Shown here piece by piece: positions 19,192 through 29,309 of a stretch of 64,000 nucleotides of DNA (its first letter is position 1; each line of letters begins with the position of its first letter). A program made the position numbers and the translations under genes. Where the stretch lies: NCBI GenBank assembly GCA_017542245.1, contig JAFXXN010000053.1, positions 16,107-80,106 of the forward strand. Reading direction: 5' to 3'. This DNA comes from Lachnospiraceae bacterium (lineage in GTDB: Bacteria; Bacillota; Clostridia; Lachnospirales; Lachnospiraceae). The notes beneath the pieces are model-generated. The model was not told where the DNA came from. It saw only the letters and a program-made list of their open reading frames with translations, and ran no database searches.

Positions 19192-19884
19192 ATGGAATTG
19201 CTTAATGTTCAAAATCTCACAAAAGAGTATGGTTCAGGTTCAACACTCGTTAAAGCTCTGGATAATGTATCCTTTAGTGTACAGCATGGAGAATTTCTTG
19301 CTATCATCGGACCGTCAGGCTCCGGAAAATCCACGCTTTTGCATGCACTCGGAGGTGTAGACCGCCCAACATCCGGGAAAGTATATATGGACGGGCAGGA
19401 TGTCTATGATCAAAGTGAGGAAAACCTTGCAATATTCCGCCGCAGGTATGTCGGACTCGTATATCAGTTCTATAACCTGATCCCTGTTCTAAACGTAGTT
19501 GAAAACATAACTCTTCCTGTTCTCATGGATGGCAGAAAAGTCAATGAGGAAAGGCTTGAGGAGCTTCTTGATATTCTAAAACTCAAAGACAGGCGCGATT
19601 ATCTTCCGAACCAGCTCTCAGGCGGTCAACAGCAGAGAGTTTCCATTGGACGTGCTCTTATGAGTGCTCCTTCCGTTGTACTTGCCGATGAACCCACCGG
19701 AAATCTTGATTCAAAAAACAGTCAGGAGATCGTAAACCTTCTGAAATATTCAAATATACGCTACAAACAGACTCTTATAGTCATTACTCACGATGAATCA
19801 ATAGCCCTTCAGGCCGACCGCGTAATAGCTATCGAAGACGGCAGAATAGTAAAAGATGAGCGAATAAAAAACCCGGCATACTGA
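19192..19884 (+). CDS. ABC transporter ATP-binding protein (MacB/LolD type)
   Basis: 230 residues from the ATG at 19192, favoured over 19168 because a CAGGAGA site precedes it. Walker A GPSGSGKST, Q-loop VYQFYNLIP, signature LSGGQQQR, Walker B VVLADEPTGNLD and H-loop ITHDES. This is the LolD/MacB/FtsE clade, whose members power mechanotransmission rather than classical transport. It is followed after 90 nt by its two-FtsX-domain permease. The leader (about 19128-19161) contains an AGAGCC/GGCTCT inverted repeat. Confidence 0.93.
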   Translation: MELLNVQNLTKEYGSGSTLVKALDNVSFSVQHGEFLAIIGPSGSGKSTLLHALGGVDRPTSGKVYMDGQDVYDQSEENLAIFRRRYVGLVYQFYNLIPVLNVVENITLPVLMDGRKVNEERLEELLDILKLKDRRDYLPNQLSGGQQQRVSIGRALMSAPSVVLADEPTGNLDSKNSQEIVNLLKYSNIRYKQTLIVITHDESIALQADRVIAIEDGRIVKDERIKNPAY

Positions 19885-19974
19885 CCTTATCCGAAAATCA
19901 ATAAGCAAGTTTTCTTTCTATGTGCGGAATTTTTAAATATTACAAAGATTATAAAAACGAGGAATTAACATATC

Positions 19975-22902
19975 ATGAATATATTCAGGATATATGTCAA
20001 AAGAAATCTTAAACTCAATAAGCTGCGGACAACAATGACCATTCTGGGAATTATCCTCTCTATGGCACTTATCACCGCTGTTATAGAGGGAGGATACAGC
20101 GGGCTCGAATATGTAAGAGAAGTATTAAAAGGTACTTACGGAAGCTTTCATGGTTACTTTTATAATTGTACCAAAGAAGATGTCCGTGACCTTACAGCAG
20201 ACCCACAAGTTGAACAAAGTGTCGTTTACAAAACCCTCGGATGGGCTGATATCGGAAGTACAAACTCCACAAAGCCTTATCTTCTTATAAAAGAAACAAC
20301 ACCCGATATTGTCAATCTCGTAAATCTTGACATCATTGATGGACGAATGCCCGAAAATTCCTCTGAAATACTGATTTCGGAACATTTATCCTATAACGGA
20401 AATGTTGAATTCAAAACAGGCGATACTATAACTGTTACTCCCGGAAAGAGATATCTTAACGGCAATGTCATAATGTCTGACGATGTACCTTTCACGTCCG
20501 GTGAATATCTTCTTCCTCTCGAAAAAGATAATGAATCACATACTTATACCGTAGTCGGCATCATGAGCAGATTTTCTTATTACATAGAAAACTATTATTG
20601 TCCCGGATATACTGCCATCACAATAAGTGATGATATTTCAAATATTAAAGACACGGAATACGGAGTTTTTTACTCTTTGACAGATGCTGCCGGTTTTAAT
20701 GAATTTGTAGGATCGTTTTCAGAAACACACCCGTATGTAAAGAGCTATAAAAACAGAGAACTGGTAGCCCTCTACGGAGGAATAAGCGACAGATCCTATT
20801 TTCTGTTTATACTCGGTTTTATCCTGATACTTATCTTTCTTATTGTTTTTGGTACAGTTGCCTTAATATACAATTCTTTTTCTATATCCGTAAGTGAAAG
20901 AACGAAACAGATTGGTATACTGAAATCCATAGGAGCTACAAAGAAGCAGATAAGGAGATCTATATTTTATGAAGCATTTTTTGAATGCATTATCGCCATC
21001 CCTTTAGGTCTCGTCTTAGGTTGTTCGGGAATTGGCGCAACTCTTTATCTTATGCAGGAAGGTTTTTCCAATTTCATAGCAGGATTCGGAGGCTATACAG
21101 CCGCTATAAACGTTAAGATAGGCATAGTGCTTAATTTCCCTCTCTTACTTGTTTCAGTCCTGCTGGTAGTTTTTACAGTTGTTATATCGGCCATCATTCC
21201 CGCATTAAGGGCTTCAAGCGTATCACCTCTTGATTCCATAAGACAAAACAACGATATCCGCATTAAATCTCATCATTTAAAACAGCCTAGGATTTTTGCC
21301 AAAATATTCGGAATAGAAGGGATGCTTGCTTCCAGAAATTATAACCGTAACCGAAAGAGATACCGCGCAACCATTGTTTCTCTTGCATTAAGTATCATTT
21401 TATTCATTGCGGCTTCTTCGTTTTGTTCATATCTCGGCGATGCAATATCCGATGAATTTTACGAAGGCAATATGTCTTTAATATATTATGTGGATACCTA
21501 TACAGAGGACGGAGAACCTATGGATGAAGCAGATTATGATAATATTTTTCGTATCCTTTCTTCTTCTGAAGCAGTACATAAGGTTATCCGTGTAAAACAA
21601 TTATATGATTCGGTAATCCAGGATCCGAATCTTTTATACGAAGTTCCTGACAATTCTTATGAATCAATGTTCACTGATGAAGTCGCAGCTCCCGATACTT
21701 TCGACGAAACATCCGAAAATATGTATGATCATAACGCCGAATTATTCTTCATAGATAACAATAGTTTTAAAGAATTATTGGAAAATGAGGGAATAGAATA
21801 TTCACCGGATTCGATTCCGCAGGCTGTTGTGTACAACTACGGAGTATTTTATTCATTTGATGAGGAAGGTAACAGAAAAAAGTTTAGTTATAATTTTACG
21901 GATGACGACTCTCTCCCGAAAAATATAAGCTGTAACTGGTACAATATTGAATACGTTTTGGATAACGGATATATTGTCATGACCGAAACCATTGATAAAA
22001 ACGGCGAAGTTTATCTTGTCTATTTTTCTGAGGAGGATATAAATACATTCTATGATAATATTATGTATTCCGAAGAGAATGTTGAGGATATTGACATATT
22101 TGACAGCCTTTTACAAGAAACACTTCAGTCACGTCTCGATCTGGGATTGCCTACAGATAAAGCTCCTACTGATTTTCATACCAATACCAAATATGAATTT
22201 TTAGATAATGCCGTATTTGTCAAGAAGAGCCTTCTTGAGCATTCAATAGATATCTCGATAATAGGAACCACATATAATAAAGACTATGCATTTACGTCAG
22301 TACCGGCAATTATCCTGCCTTACAGTGACATAATATCTGAGACAATGCTTTTAGATAATGAAGAATTTCTTATATACAGTTCCGATCCTAATGCAACAGA
22401 AAAAGACATCAATCTCAAATTGACAGAAAACAATTATAGTAACTCCGGTGTGTATAACCATGCAGCAAATAAGCAGAACACTAATTTCTTACGCAAATTC
22501 ATCAGTATATTCTCTTATGGATTCGTTCTGCTTATCTCCCTTGTTGCCATAGCAAATGTATTTAATACCATATCAACAAACATAGCTTTAAGGCGCAGAG
22601 AATTCGGAATGCTTAAATCCATGGGACTTTCCAACCGCGGTATCGGAAGAATGCTCAATATCGAATGTCTTATTTACGGAATTAAAAGTGTACTGTTAGG
22701 ATTACCGATAGCTATACTCGTCACATATGCGGTATATAAGGTTACAAATAATGCTTTCAGTATCACATTTTATGTTCCGTGGTATAGTGTAGTCATCGCT
22801 ATAGCAGCTGTTTTTACGGTTGTTTTCATAACGATGATGTACGCTTCCAGAAAGATAAAAAAAGACAATACGATAGATGCGTTAAAGAATGAAAATATAT
22901 AG
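19975..22902 (+). CDS. Large FtsX/MacB-type ABC permease
   Basis: 975 residues with a duplicated layout. An N-terminal membrane helix (about 18-40) leads to an extracytoplasmic domain, followed by three helices near 270-420 (first FtsX domain). A second set begins with a helix near 465 and a roughly 320-residue, strongly acidic extracytoplasmic domain (about 490-815), and ends with three C-terminal helices (second FtsX domain). Both FtsX domains carry the REFGMLKSMG/RTKQIGILKSIG-type coupling helix. Such transporters typically export lipoproteins, peptides or toxins, or act in antimicrobial-peptide resistance; the substrate is unknown. No two-component system is adjacent, unlike BceAB. Confidence 0.9.
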   Translation: MNIFRIYVKRNLKLNKLRTTMTILGIILSMALITAVIEGGYSGLEYVREVLKGTYGSFHGYFYNCTKEDVRDLTADPQVEQSVVYKTLGWADIGSTNSTKPYLLIKETTPDIVNLVNLDIIDGRMPENSSEILISEHLSYNGNVEFKTGDTITVTPGKRYLNGNVIMSDDVPFTSGEYLLPLEKDNESHTYTVVGIMSRFSYYIENYYCPGYTAITISDDISNIKDTEYGVFYSLTDAAGFNEFVGSFSETHPYVKSYKNRELVALYGGISDRSYFLFILGFILILIFLIVFGTVALIYNSFSISVSERTKQIGILKSIGATKKQIRRSIFYEAFFECIIAIPLGLVLGCSGIGATLYLMQEGFSNFIAGFGGYTAAINVKIGIVLNFPLLLVSVLLVVFTVVISAIIPALRASSVSPLDSIRQNNDIRIKSHHLKQPRIFAKIFGIEGMLASRNYNRNRKRYRATIVSLALSIILFIAASSFCSYLGDAISDEFYEGNMSLIYYVDTYTEDGEPMDEADYDNIFRILSSSEAVHKVIRVKQLYDSVIQDPNLLYEVPDNSYESMFTDEVAAPDTFDETSENMYDHNAELFFIDNNSFKELLENEGIEYSPDSIPQAVVYNYGVFYSFDEEGNRKKFSYNFTDDDSLPKNISCNWYNIEYVLDNGYIVMTETIDKNGEVYLVYFSEEDINTFYDNIMYSEENVEDIDIFDSLLQETLQSRLDLGLPTDKAPTDFHTNTKYEFLDNAVFVKKSLLEHSIDISIIGTTYNKDYAFTSVPAIILPYSDIISETMLLDNEEFLIYSSDPNATEKDINLKLTENNYSNSGVYNHAANKQNTNFLRKFISIFSYGFVLLISLVAIANVFNTISTNIALRRREFGMLKSMGLSNRGIGRMLNIECLIYGIKSVLLGLPIAILVTYAVYKVTNNAFSITFYVPWYSVVIAIAAVFTVVFITMMYASRKIKKDNTIDALKNENI

Positions 22903-22928
22903 ACTTTGGTCATTATCCATATAAGAAA

Positions 22929-23723
22929 TCATACATGATACATCAGTATTGCGGCAGCAATGGCTGCATTTAATGACTCAATTTTACCTGCCATGGGGAT
23001 ATATATTCTTTTGTCAGCCAGTTCTACAGCTTCACGGCTTAAACCGTTTCCTTCATTACCGATCAGAATGGCTGCTTTCTCGGAATATGTTATCTCCTGG
23101 TATGGTACCCCGCCGTGAAGATATGCCGCGTATACTGTTATTCCATATCCTTTTAATTCTTCTATTGCAGCATAAAAATTTTCACAATATACAAAAGGCA
23201 TACGGAATATTGACCCCATGGTACTTCTTACTACCTTGGGACTGAAAATGTCTGCACAATCCCTGCTCATTATTATGCCCGAAACCCCTGCTGCCTCGGC
23301 AGTCCTAAGCATAGTTCCGAGATTTCCCGGATCCTGGATATTTTCCAGCAATAATATCTTTTTACCGATAATATTCTTTACGCTATAATAAGGTTTTTTC
23401 ACTGTGCACATTATGCCCTGAGGGGTTACCGTCTGGCTGATATTTTCAAATACATTGTCTTTTACTGCCAAAATTTTTTCATATTCAGATGAAATTTCTG
23501 ATTTTAATAATTTATCTTTTATTTCATCCATTGCAGAACTTGAAGAAAAACTCTCTGATACAAAAATAGACTCTATACATTCCGGTGCCGTTTCTAATGT
23601 ATCTTTAAAAATCCTTAAACCTTCAATTACAAAAAAGCCCTGCCTATCACGTTCTTTCTTTAACTTAAGCAGGGCCTGAAGATTCTTTATTTTTTCATTT
23701 TTATTGCTTGTTATCAATTCCAT
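22929..23723 (-). CDS. TrmH/SpoU family RNA 2'-O-methyltransferase
   Basis: 264 residues from the ATG at 23723. An N-terminal substrate-binding segment (LITSNKNEKIKNLQALLKLK, VIEGLRI) precedes the SPOUT knot motifs LLENIQDPGNLGTMLRTAEA, ILIGNEGNGLS and IPMAGKIESLNAAIA. It methylates ribose in rRNA or tRNA using SAM; the target base is not predictable. The first codons overlap the end of prfA (TGATCATG), so the two are translationally linked. Confidence 0.92.
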   Translation of the reverse strand: MELITSNKNEKIKNLQALLKLKKERDRQGFFVIEGLRIFKDTLETAPECIESIFVSESFSSSSAMDEIKDKLLKSEISSEYEKILAVKDNVFENISQTVTPQGIMCTVKKPYYSVKNIIGKKILLLENIQDPGNLGTMLRTAEAAGVSGIIMSRDCADIFSPKVVRSTMGSIFRMPFVYCENFYAAIEELKGYGITVYAAYLHGGVPYQEITYSEKAAILIGNEGNGLSREAVELADKRIYIPMAGKIESLNAAIAAAILMYHV

Positions 23724-23725
23724 GA

Positions 23726-24799
23726 TCAATTCTCGCTCATTTTCAAAAGCTTTGCAGCCTGATCTGCGGCAGTGAGGCTGTCAATCAGCTGATCAAGATT
23801 TCCGTTCATTACGTCATCCAAAGTGTAAAGTGTAAGTTTTATCCTGTGATCGGTACATCTGCTCTGAGGAAAGTTATAGGTTCTGATCTTTTCGGATCGG
23901 TCTCCGGTTCCAACCTGACTTCTCTTGACTTCAGCTTCAGCATCATGTGCCTTTTCAAGCTCGAGTTCATACAATTTGGCACGAAGTACCCTTAATGCTT
24001 TATCTCTGTTCTTAAGCTGCGACTTTTCATCCTGGCATGATATAACTATCCCTGTAGGTATATGTGTAAGACGAACTGCAGAATCCGTAGTATTTACGCA
24101 CTGGCCACCGTTTCCCGAAGCCCTGAAAACATCAAATTTACAATCATTAAGATCAAGATTTACCTCAACCTCTTCAGCCTCTGGCATGATAGCTACAGTT
24201 GCCGTTGACGTGTGAATCCTTCCGCCTGATTCCGTTACCGGTATACGCTGTACACGATGAACTCCGCTTTCATATTTAAGTCTGGAATAAGCTCCTTTAC
24301 CGTTTACCATAAATATGACTTCTTTGAACCCGCCTATACCACTTTCATTTACACTGACCAGTTCTATCTTCCATCTTTGTGAATCAGCATATTTGCTGTA
24401 CATCCTATACAACTCAGCGGCAAAAAGCGCTGCCTCATCGCCTCCCGCTCCTCCTCGGATCTCAACTACAACATTCTTTTCATCATTCGGGTCTTTCGGA
24501 AGAAGCAGTATTTTAAGTTCATTTTCAACCTCAGATATCCTCTGTCTTGAAGAAGAAAGTTCTTCTTTCAGCATATCCCTCATTTCAGGATCATTTTCAC
24601 TGTCCAAAAGTTCAAGGCTGTCCTCTATCGTCTGTTTTACCGACTTGTATTCCCTGTATTTTTCAACTATGGCCCCCATGTCGGTCTGTTCTTTCATAAG
24701 TTTTCTGAAACGGCTCTGGTCATTCACTACCTGCGGTTCAGAAAGTTCTGCCTGAATTTCCTCAAAACGCCGTTCCAGTTCCTCTATTTTTTCAAACAT
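23726..24799 (-). CDS. prfA: Peptide chain release factor 1
   Basis: 357 residues. The stop-codon recognition loop reads P-V-T ([14 protein letters not shown]), the RF1 type rather than the SPF of RF2. The catalytic GGQ is in [20 protein letters not shown]1 releases peptides at UAA and UAG. It is encoded 2 nt after prmC, whose product methylates the GGQ glutamine. Confidence 0.97.
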   Translation of the reverse strand: MFEKIEELERRFEEIQAELSEPQVVNDQSRFRKLMKEQTDMGAIVEKYREYKSVKQTIEDSLELLDSENDPEMRDMLKEELSSSRQRISEVENELKILLLPKDPNDEKNVVVEIRGGAGGDEAALFAAELYRMYSKYADSQRWKIELVSVNESGIGGFKEVIFMVNGKGAYSRLKYESGVHRVQRIPVTESGGRIHTSTATVAIMPEAEEVEVNLDLNDCKFDVFRASGNGGQCVNTTDSAVRLTHIPTGIVISCQDEKSQLKNRDKALRVLRAKLYELELEKAHDAEAEVKRSQVGTGDRSEKIRTYNFPQSRCTDHRIKLTLYTLDDVMNGNLDQLIDSLTAADQAAKLLKMSEN

Positions 24800-24801
24800 C
24801 T

Positions 24802-25758
24802 CTATTTCTCCGTAATGACTCCCTCGATCACTCGCCTTAAACCGGCAAGATCACGATGAACCTCTATCTCCGCAAACCCGGCTTCTCTCATCATATCTCC
24901 GACGGGCTCGGCTTGAGAATCATCAAATTCCATGATGAGTCTGCCACCGCTAAACAGGTATCCGGGTGCCTCCCTGCATATCCTTCTGTAAAAATCCATG
25001 CCGTCATCACCGCCATCCAAAGCAAGATGCGGTTCATGCTCTGTAATTTCCGGCATAAGATCCTGTATCTCATTCCTTACTATATATGGCGGATTTGCCG
25101 TTATAATATGAAATTTCCCCTTAACCAGAGAAAAAAGATCGCTCTCAAGAAAATCTATTTTACAACCTGTCATGTCAAAAATACTTTTTTGAAGATTTAA
25201 TTCGAAATTTCTTCCGGCTATCTCTAACGCTTCTTTTGAAATATCGGCACCGGTCACGGAGATGAATATATTCTCACTATATTTCTTATCATTTTTTAAC
25301 AGCTTTTCCATAACTGTAAATCCTACAGAAACAGCTACACATCCACTCCCCGTACAAAGATCCAAAACCTTGAGACCGGCTTCTTCAGAATCCGTTTTCT
25401 GCCAGAATCCCGGTTTTGCTTTTATAGCCTCAAGACTTCTCTTTACAGCAAGTTCAGCCAGTATTTCGGTATCAAATCTGGGGATAAGCACATCTTGTGT
25501 AACAATAAAACTGTACCCCATAAACTCGGTACTGCCTATAATATACTGCAGGGGCTCATGATCTGCCCGACGTTCCACAAGCTTTTCAAAGATCTCTGCT
25601 TCCCTCTTTGGCATTTCTTCATACAGCTTAACAAATAAGCTGCTTCTTTCAAGCCCTGTAGCAACAAGAAGAAGATATTCTGCATCAACTTCCGCTTCTT
25701 CTATACCGGCAGCCTTAAGTTCAGATGCTGCCTTCTTTTTCGCATCGGAATAACGCAT
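24802..25758 (-). CDS. prmC: Release factor glutamine methyltransferase PrmC
   Basis: 318 residues. The class I SAM site is [15 protein letters not shown] and the catalytic motif is NPPY in [13 protein letters not shown]. The N-terminal helical domain ([35 protein letters not shown]) binds the release factor. It N5-methylates the GGQ glutamine of RF1 and RF2. Overlapping or near-overlapping with prfA is the conserved layout. Confidence 0.96.
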   Translation of the reverse strand: MRYSDAKKKAASELKAAGIEEAEVDAEYLLLVATGLERSSLFVKLYEEMPKREAEIFEKLVERRADHEPLQYIIGSTEFMGYSFIVTQDVLIPRFDTEILAELAVKRSLEAIKAKPGFWQKTDSEEAGLKVLDLCTGSGCVAVSVGFTVMEKLLKNDKKYSENIFISVTGADISKEALEIAGRNFELNLQKSIFDMTGCKIDFLESDLFSLVKGKFHIITANPPYIVRNEIQDLMPEITEHEPHLALDGGDDGMDFYRRICREAPGYLFSGGRLIMEFDDSQAEPVGDMMREAGFAEIEVHRDLAGLRRVIEGVITEK

Positions 25759-25773
25759 TTTCCCCTCAACTAT

Positions 25774-27165
25774 CTACTCTTTAAAATATTTATTTAGTGC
25801 ATTTAAAACTTCATCATCCTCTTCTTCATCACTTGAATCAAGGAGATTTCTATCAGGATACTGTAAATTATCCTTAACATCTTCTTCTGTATTTTCTATA
25901 TCAATATCCTGATCTTTTGCCAAAGATTTTGCCTTATCTGCCGCCTCTCTTGCAAGAGCCTCGGAGAGCTCATCGTCTTTAATCTCCTGTCCCTGCAGGC
26001 TATCAATCCTGGCATCGATTTCCTTTATTTCTTCTTCAGACAGATCGGTATCTATAATCCCCTTTGCTTCACGTCTCTGACGTATCTCTTTCTCACGTTC
26101 CCGCCTGCGTTTATCTTTAATGGAAGCCTTATCATTTCTTTTAGCTTCTTCTTCGGCTCTGGCGTCTTCCTGAAATGCTCTCCAGTCAAATACTGCTTCG
26201 ACCGAAGCTATAGCACACTCAATCATAGAATCATCCGGTTCACGCGTAGTAAGTTTCTGAAGCGCAAGTCCCGGTTTGCTCAGTACTGCCACCACTTTAT
26301 TATCTGTTCGGCCCGCAAGACGTATAAACTCATATGAAAGCCCCGCAATAACAGGTACAAGAAGTATTCTGCCCACAACCATAAGTATAGTGGACTCAAA
26401 TCTGATAAACATAAAGAAAATAATACTTATGACCATTACAATAAGAAGGAAACTGGTTCCGCATCTCTTATGTTCCCTTGAGCATTTTCTTACGTTCTCT
26501 ACATTAAGTTCCAACCCACTCTCAACACAATTTATCGACTTATGTTCAGCGCCATGATACATAAAAACTCTCTTAATATCTTTCATGCAGGAAATTGCAG
26601 CCACATAACCGACAAAAAGAGTTATTCGGATAAGTCCCTCCACAACAGCCAACAGAACTGTAGATTCTATTACTTCCTTTAAAAATTTTGAGATAAAGTA
26701 AGGAAGGATCATAAAAATCCCGACGGCAAGAACAACGGCGAAAAATACCATAAGTCCCATTAATAAGCCTTCTTTTCTCTTTTCTTCCTTATTCTTCTCT
26801 TTATTGATAGTCTGTCTTATCTCAGAAAAACTCTGGGCCGGACGGTTTTCATCATATTCCTCTTCATCTGCATTTTTAGTTTCATTTGCTTTAGATGCAG
26901 TTTTTTCTGTCTCATCCTCATCTTCAAAAAAGCTGGCAGACCATGTAAGAGTTTTTATACCGATAACAAGTGACTCCGCAAATGTAACCACGCCTCTGAT
27001 AATGGGAAGTTTAAAAAACTTAGATTTATCCCCAAGAGAAGTGGTATGCTGATCATCCACCTCTATAGTTCCATCAGGTTTTCTGACGGCACAGGCATAA
27101 TGAGAGCCGTTTTTCATCATAACGCCCTCCATAAGAGCCTGTCCACCGATTCCGGATGCTTTCAT
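25774..27165 (-). CDS. DUF1385 (YqhQ-like) membrane protein with long charged C-terminus
   Basis: 463 residues. It begins GIGGQALMEGVMMKNG, the conserved DUF1385 start; hydrophobic segments lie around 133-160, 165-190 and 240-290, and the family motif YHGAEHKSINC is near 210. The last roughly 130 residues are highly charged (RRREREKEIRQRREAKG, then acidic stretches), unlike the short YqhQ of bacilli. Function unknown; in Firmicutes it is frequently next to rpmE-prfA-prmC, as here. AGGAGG precedes the ATG. Confidence 0.85.
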   Translation of the reverse strand: MKASGIGGQALMEGVMMKNGSHYACAVRKPDGTIEVDDQHTTSLGDKSKFFKLPIIRGVVTFAESLVIGIKTLTWSASFFEDEDETEKTASKANETKNADEEEYDENRPAQSFSEIRQTINKEKNKEEKRKEGLLMGLMVFFAVVLAVGIFMILPYFISKFLKEVIESTVLLAVVEGLIRITLFVGYVAAISCMKDIKRVFMYHGAEHKSINCVESGLELNVENVRKCSREHKRCGTSFLLIVMVISIIFFMFIRFESTILMVVGRILLVPVIAGLSYEFIRLAGRTDNKVVAVLSKPGLALQKLTTREPDDSMIECAIASVEAVFDWRAFQEDARAEEEAKRNDKASIKDKRRREREKEIRQRREAKGIIDTDLSEEEIKEIDARIDSLQGQEIKDDELSEALAREAADKAKSLAKDQDIDIENTEEDVKDNLQYPDRNLLDSSDEEEDDEVLNALNKYFKE

Positions 27166-27189
27166 AAGTTTTTCCTCCTATAGGTAAAC

Positions 27190-27222
27190 CAAAAAGGCTG
27201 AGGCCATATAACCTCAACCTTT
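27190..27222 (-). terminator. Terminator after rpmE
   Basis: On the minus strand AAAGGTTGAGG (27222-27212) pairs with CCTCAGCCTTT (27203-27193), followed by T. The stem contains one G-U pair. Some read-through into DUF1385 is likely. Confidence 0.7.
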
Positions 27223-27240
27223 AATCTTAAGTGATAAATT

Positions 27241-27447
27241 CTAATTATTTCCCAGACCATACTTACGGTTGAACTTATCAATAGCACCACGAGCCTGAAC
27301 TGACTTCTGCTGTCCTGTATAGAAAGGATGGCACTTTGAACAGATTTCAACGTGAATTTCTTTCTTTGTCGAACCGGTCACAAACTCATTGCCGCAGTTG
27401 CATGTTACCTTTGCCTGATAATATGTAGGCTGTACATTCTCTCTCAT
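27241..27447 (-). CDS. rpmE: 50S ribosomal protein L31 (zinc form)
   Basis: 68 residues from the ATG at 27447 (GAGGTG site 6 nt upstream). CNCGNEF and CSKCHPFYTG supply the zinc cysteines, placing it in the zinc-containing L31 class. The AIDKFNRKYG C-terminus is typical. Promoter at 27504-27532. Confidence 0.96.
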   Translation of the reverse strand: MRENVQPTYYQAKVTCNCGNEFVTGSTKKEIHVEICSKCHPFYTGQQKSVQARGAIDKFNRKYGLGNN

Positions 27448-27503
27448 TTTTTTCACCTCATCTTTTACTGATTTTCTTATCTTTCAGATACACAGTGAAA
27501 CTG

Positions 27504-27532
27504 ATTATATCACGGGTAGATTCAAAATGCAA
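27504..27532 (-). promoter_or_regulatory. rpmE promoter
   Basis: Minus-strand TTGCAT (27532-27527), 17-nt spacer, TATAAT (27509-27504), about 57 nt before the rpmE ATG. Confidence 0.8.
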
Positions 27533-27559
27533 GAGATATTTTTAATATTTCAAAATATT

Positions 27560-29095
27560 TTACATCAGCTTGGTCTTTTTTACCATATTACAGAATTCTT
27601 TATTGTTCCTGGTCCTTGAAAATACACTGATTATTTTCTCAACCGCACTCTCTGCCCTGCCTGAACTGAATGCATGCCGGATGATTTCGTTTGCCTCCTG
27701 TTCCTCCGGAGTCAGAAGCAGGTCATCACGTCTTGTACTCGATTTAGGAAGATCTATGGCCGGAAAAATCCTCTTCTCAGAAAGGTTTCTGTCAAGAACA
27801 ATTTCCATATTACCTGTTCCTTTAAACTCTTCAAAAACAACATCATCCATACGGCTTCCGGTTTCCACCAGAGCTGTTGCCAGAATGGTAAGGCTTCCTC
27901 CTTCTCTCATGCACCTTGCTGCACCAAAGAACTTTTTGGGCATATGCAGTGCCGCAGGATCAAGGCCTCCCGAAAGAGTCCTTCCGCTGGCGGTACATGT
28001 AAGGTTATATGCACGTGCAAGACGTGTGATACTGTCAAGAAGGATAACTACATCCTTCTTCTGTTCAACCATTCTCTTGGCTCTCTCTATCACCATTTCC
28101 GATACTCTTTTATGATTGTCCGGCAATTCATCAAAGGTTGAATAAATAACGGTAACATTCTCTCCTTCAATTGATTCCTTTATATCTGTTACTTCCTCCG
28201 GACGTTCATCTATAAGAAGTATAAGCAGCTGTATTTCAGGATTATTTGTAGTAATCGCATTTGCTATCTGTTTTAAAAGAGTTGTCTTACCTGCTTTAGG
28301 CTGTGAAACTATCATTCCACGCTGACCTTTACCTATGGGAGAAAGAATATCCATAATTCTCATGGCAGGTGAACATCCCGGTGTTTCCAAATAAATCCTT
28401 TCGTGTGGAAATACAGGAGTAAGATTTTCAAACCTTGGTCTTCTTCCGTCTTCGTAAGGTCTTAACCCATTTACCGTCTTGCAATAAAGCATGGCGTTAA
28501 ACTTTTCACCGGGCATTTTCTGCTTTGTAAGCCCTACTATAAGATCTCCTTTTCTTAAGTTCATCTTCCTTATCTGATCACGGGATACATAAACATCCAT
28601 ATCACTTGGAAGGCAATTCATATTTCTGATAAATCCGTATCCGTCCGGCATTATCTCAAGGATACCTTCTTTTGTATCTCCCCGGTTATAACCCGGATTT
28701 TCTTTTTTCTGAGAGCCCTGGAAATTATTCTGCTGCTGATCGTCTGACCTGGTCCCCCCCTGTTCGGATTCTTCTCCGACAAATTCTTCTGCAACGGAAT
28801 TTCCATCAGTTTCATTTTCTCTATAATCCTCTGATAATCCGTCAGGCGTATAGTCCTCCGAATAATCATCTTCTTCATCCATTATCTCAGGTTCATTATC
28901 ATTTTTTTCTTCGATTTCAAAAATGGGTTCATCTATCTCAGAAACCATTTTGTCATTTTCAGAAGAGCTGATGGAATCATCAAATTCATTTAATGCGTCT
29001 ATAAGCTGCTGCTTTTTTAAAGAAGATGCCTTATTCACACCTTTTTGTTTTGCCATTTCACGGAGTTGTGTAACTGTCATATGACTATAATCCAT
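27560..29095 (-). CDS. rho: Transcription termination factor Rho with acidic N-terminal insertion
   Basis: 511 residues. The N-terminal Rho-N helices (MTVTQLREMAKQKGVN) are separated from the RNA-binding cold-shock-like domain (GILEIMPDGYGFIR, near 143) by about 100 residues rich in Asp, Glu, Asn and Gln. The hexameric ATPase domain follows, with Walker A PKAGKTTLLK and the Q- and R-loop regions typical of Rho. Rho unwinds RNA-DNA hybrids to terminate transcription. Such insertions are known in clostridial and actinobacterial Rho. Promoter at 29272-29300 with a leader of about 170 nt. Confidence 0.96.
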   Translation of the reverse strand: MDYSHMTVTQLREMAKQKGVNKASSLKKQQLIDALNEFDDSISSSENDKMVSEIDEPIFEIEEKNDNEPEIMDEEDDYSEDYTPDGLSEDYRENETDGNSVAEEFVGEESEQGGTRSDDQQQNNFQGSQKKENPGYNRGDTKEGILEIMPDGYGFIRNMNCLPSDMDVYVSRDQIRKMNLRKGDLIVGLTKQKMPGEKFNAMLYCKTVNGLRPYEDGRRPRFENLTPVFPHERIYLETPGCSPAMRIMDILSPIGKGQRGMIVSQPKAGKTTLLKQIANAITTNNPEIQLLILLIDERPEEVTDIKESIEGENVTVIYSTFDELPDNHKRVSEMVIERAKRMVEQKKDVVILLDSITRLARAYNLTCTASGRTLSGGLDPAALHMPKKFFGAARCMREGGSLTILATALVETGSRMDDVVFEEFKGTGNMEIVLDRNLSEKRIFPAIDLPKSSTRRDDLLLTPEEQEANEIIRHAFSSGRAESAVEKIISVFSRTRNNKEFCNMVKKTKLM

Positions 29096-29271
29096 ATATT
29101 GTTCTCCATTCTGATAGTTTTATAAAATCCGGGGGATCTTTAATAGAATCGTAAAAAAGTCACAGGAAACTACCTGGTATATATCAATTTTGTTAAATAA
29201 ATCAATAAATCCTATAAAGAATGTATGATATCAGTAATACAATCTTTTCTTGAAATATCTGACCAGAGTTC

Positions 29272-29300
29272 AGAATAACATAACTTTATTTCTTTTGCAA
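29272..29300 (-). promoter_or_regulatory. Probable rho promoter
   Basis: Minus-strand TTGCAA (29300-29295), 17-nt spacer, TATTCT (29277-29272). It would give a long A/U-rich untranslated leader to the rho start at 29095; rho genes are commonly autoregulated in their leader. Confidence 0.6.
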
Positions 29301-29309
29301 GACCAAAAT

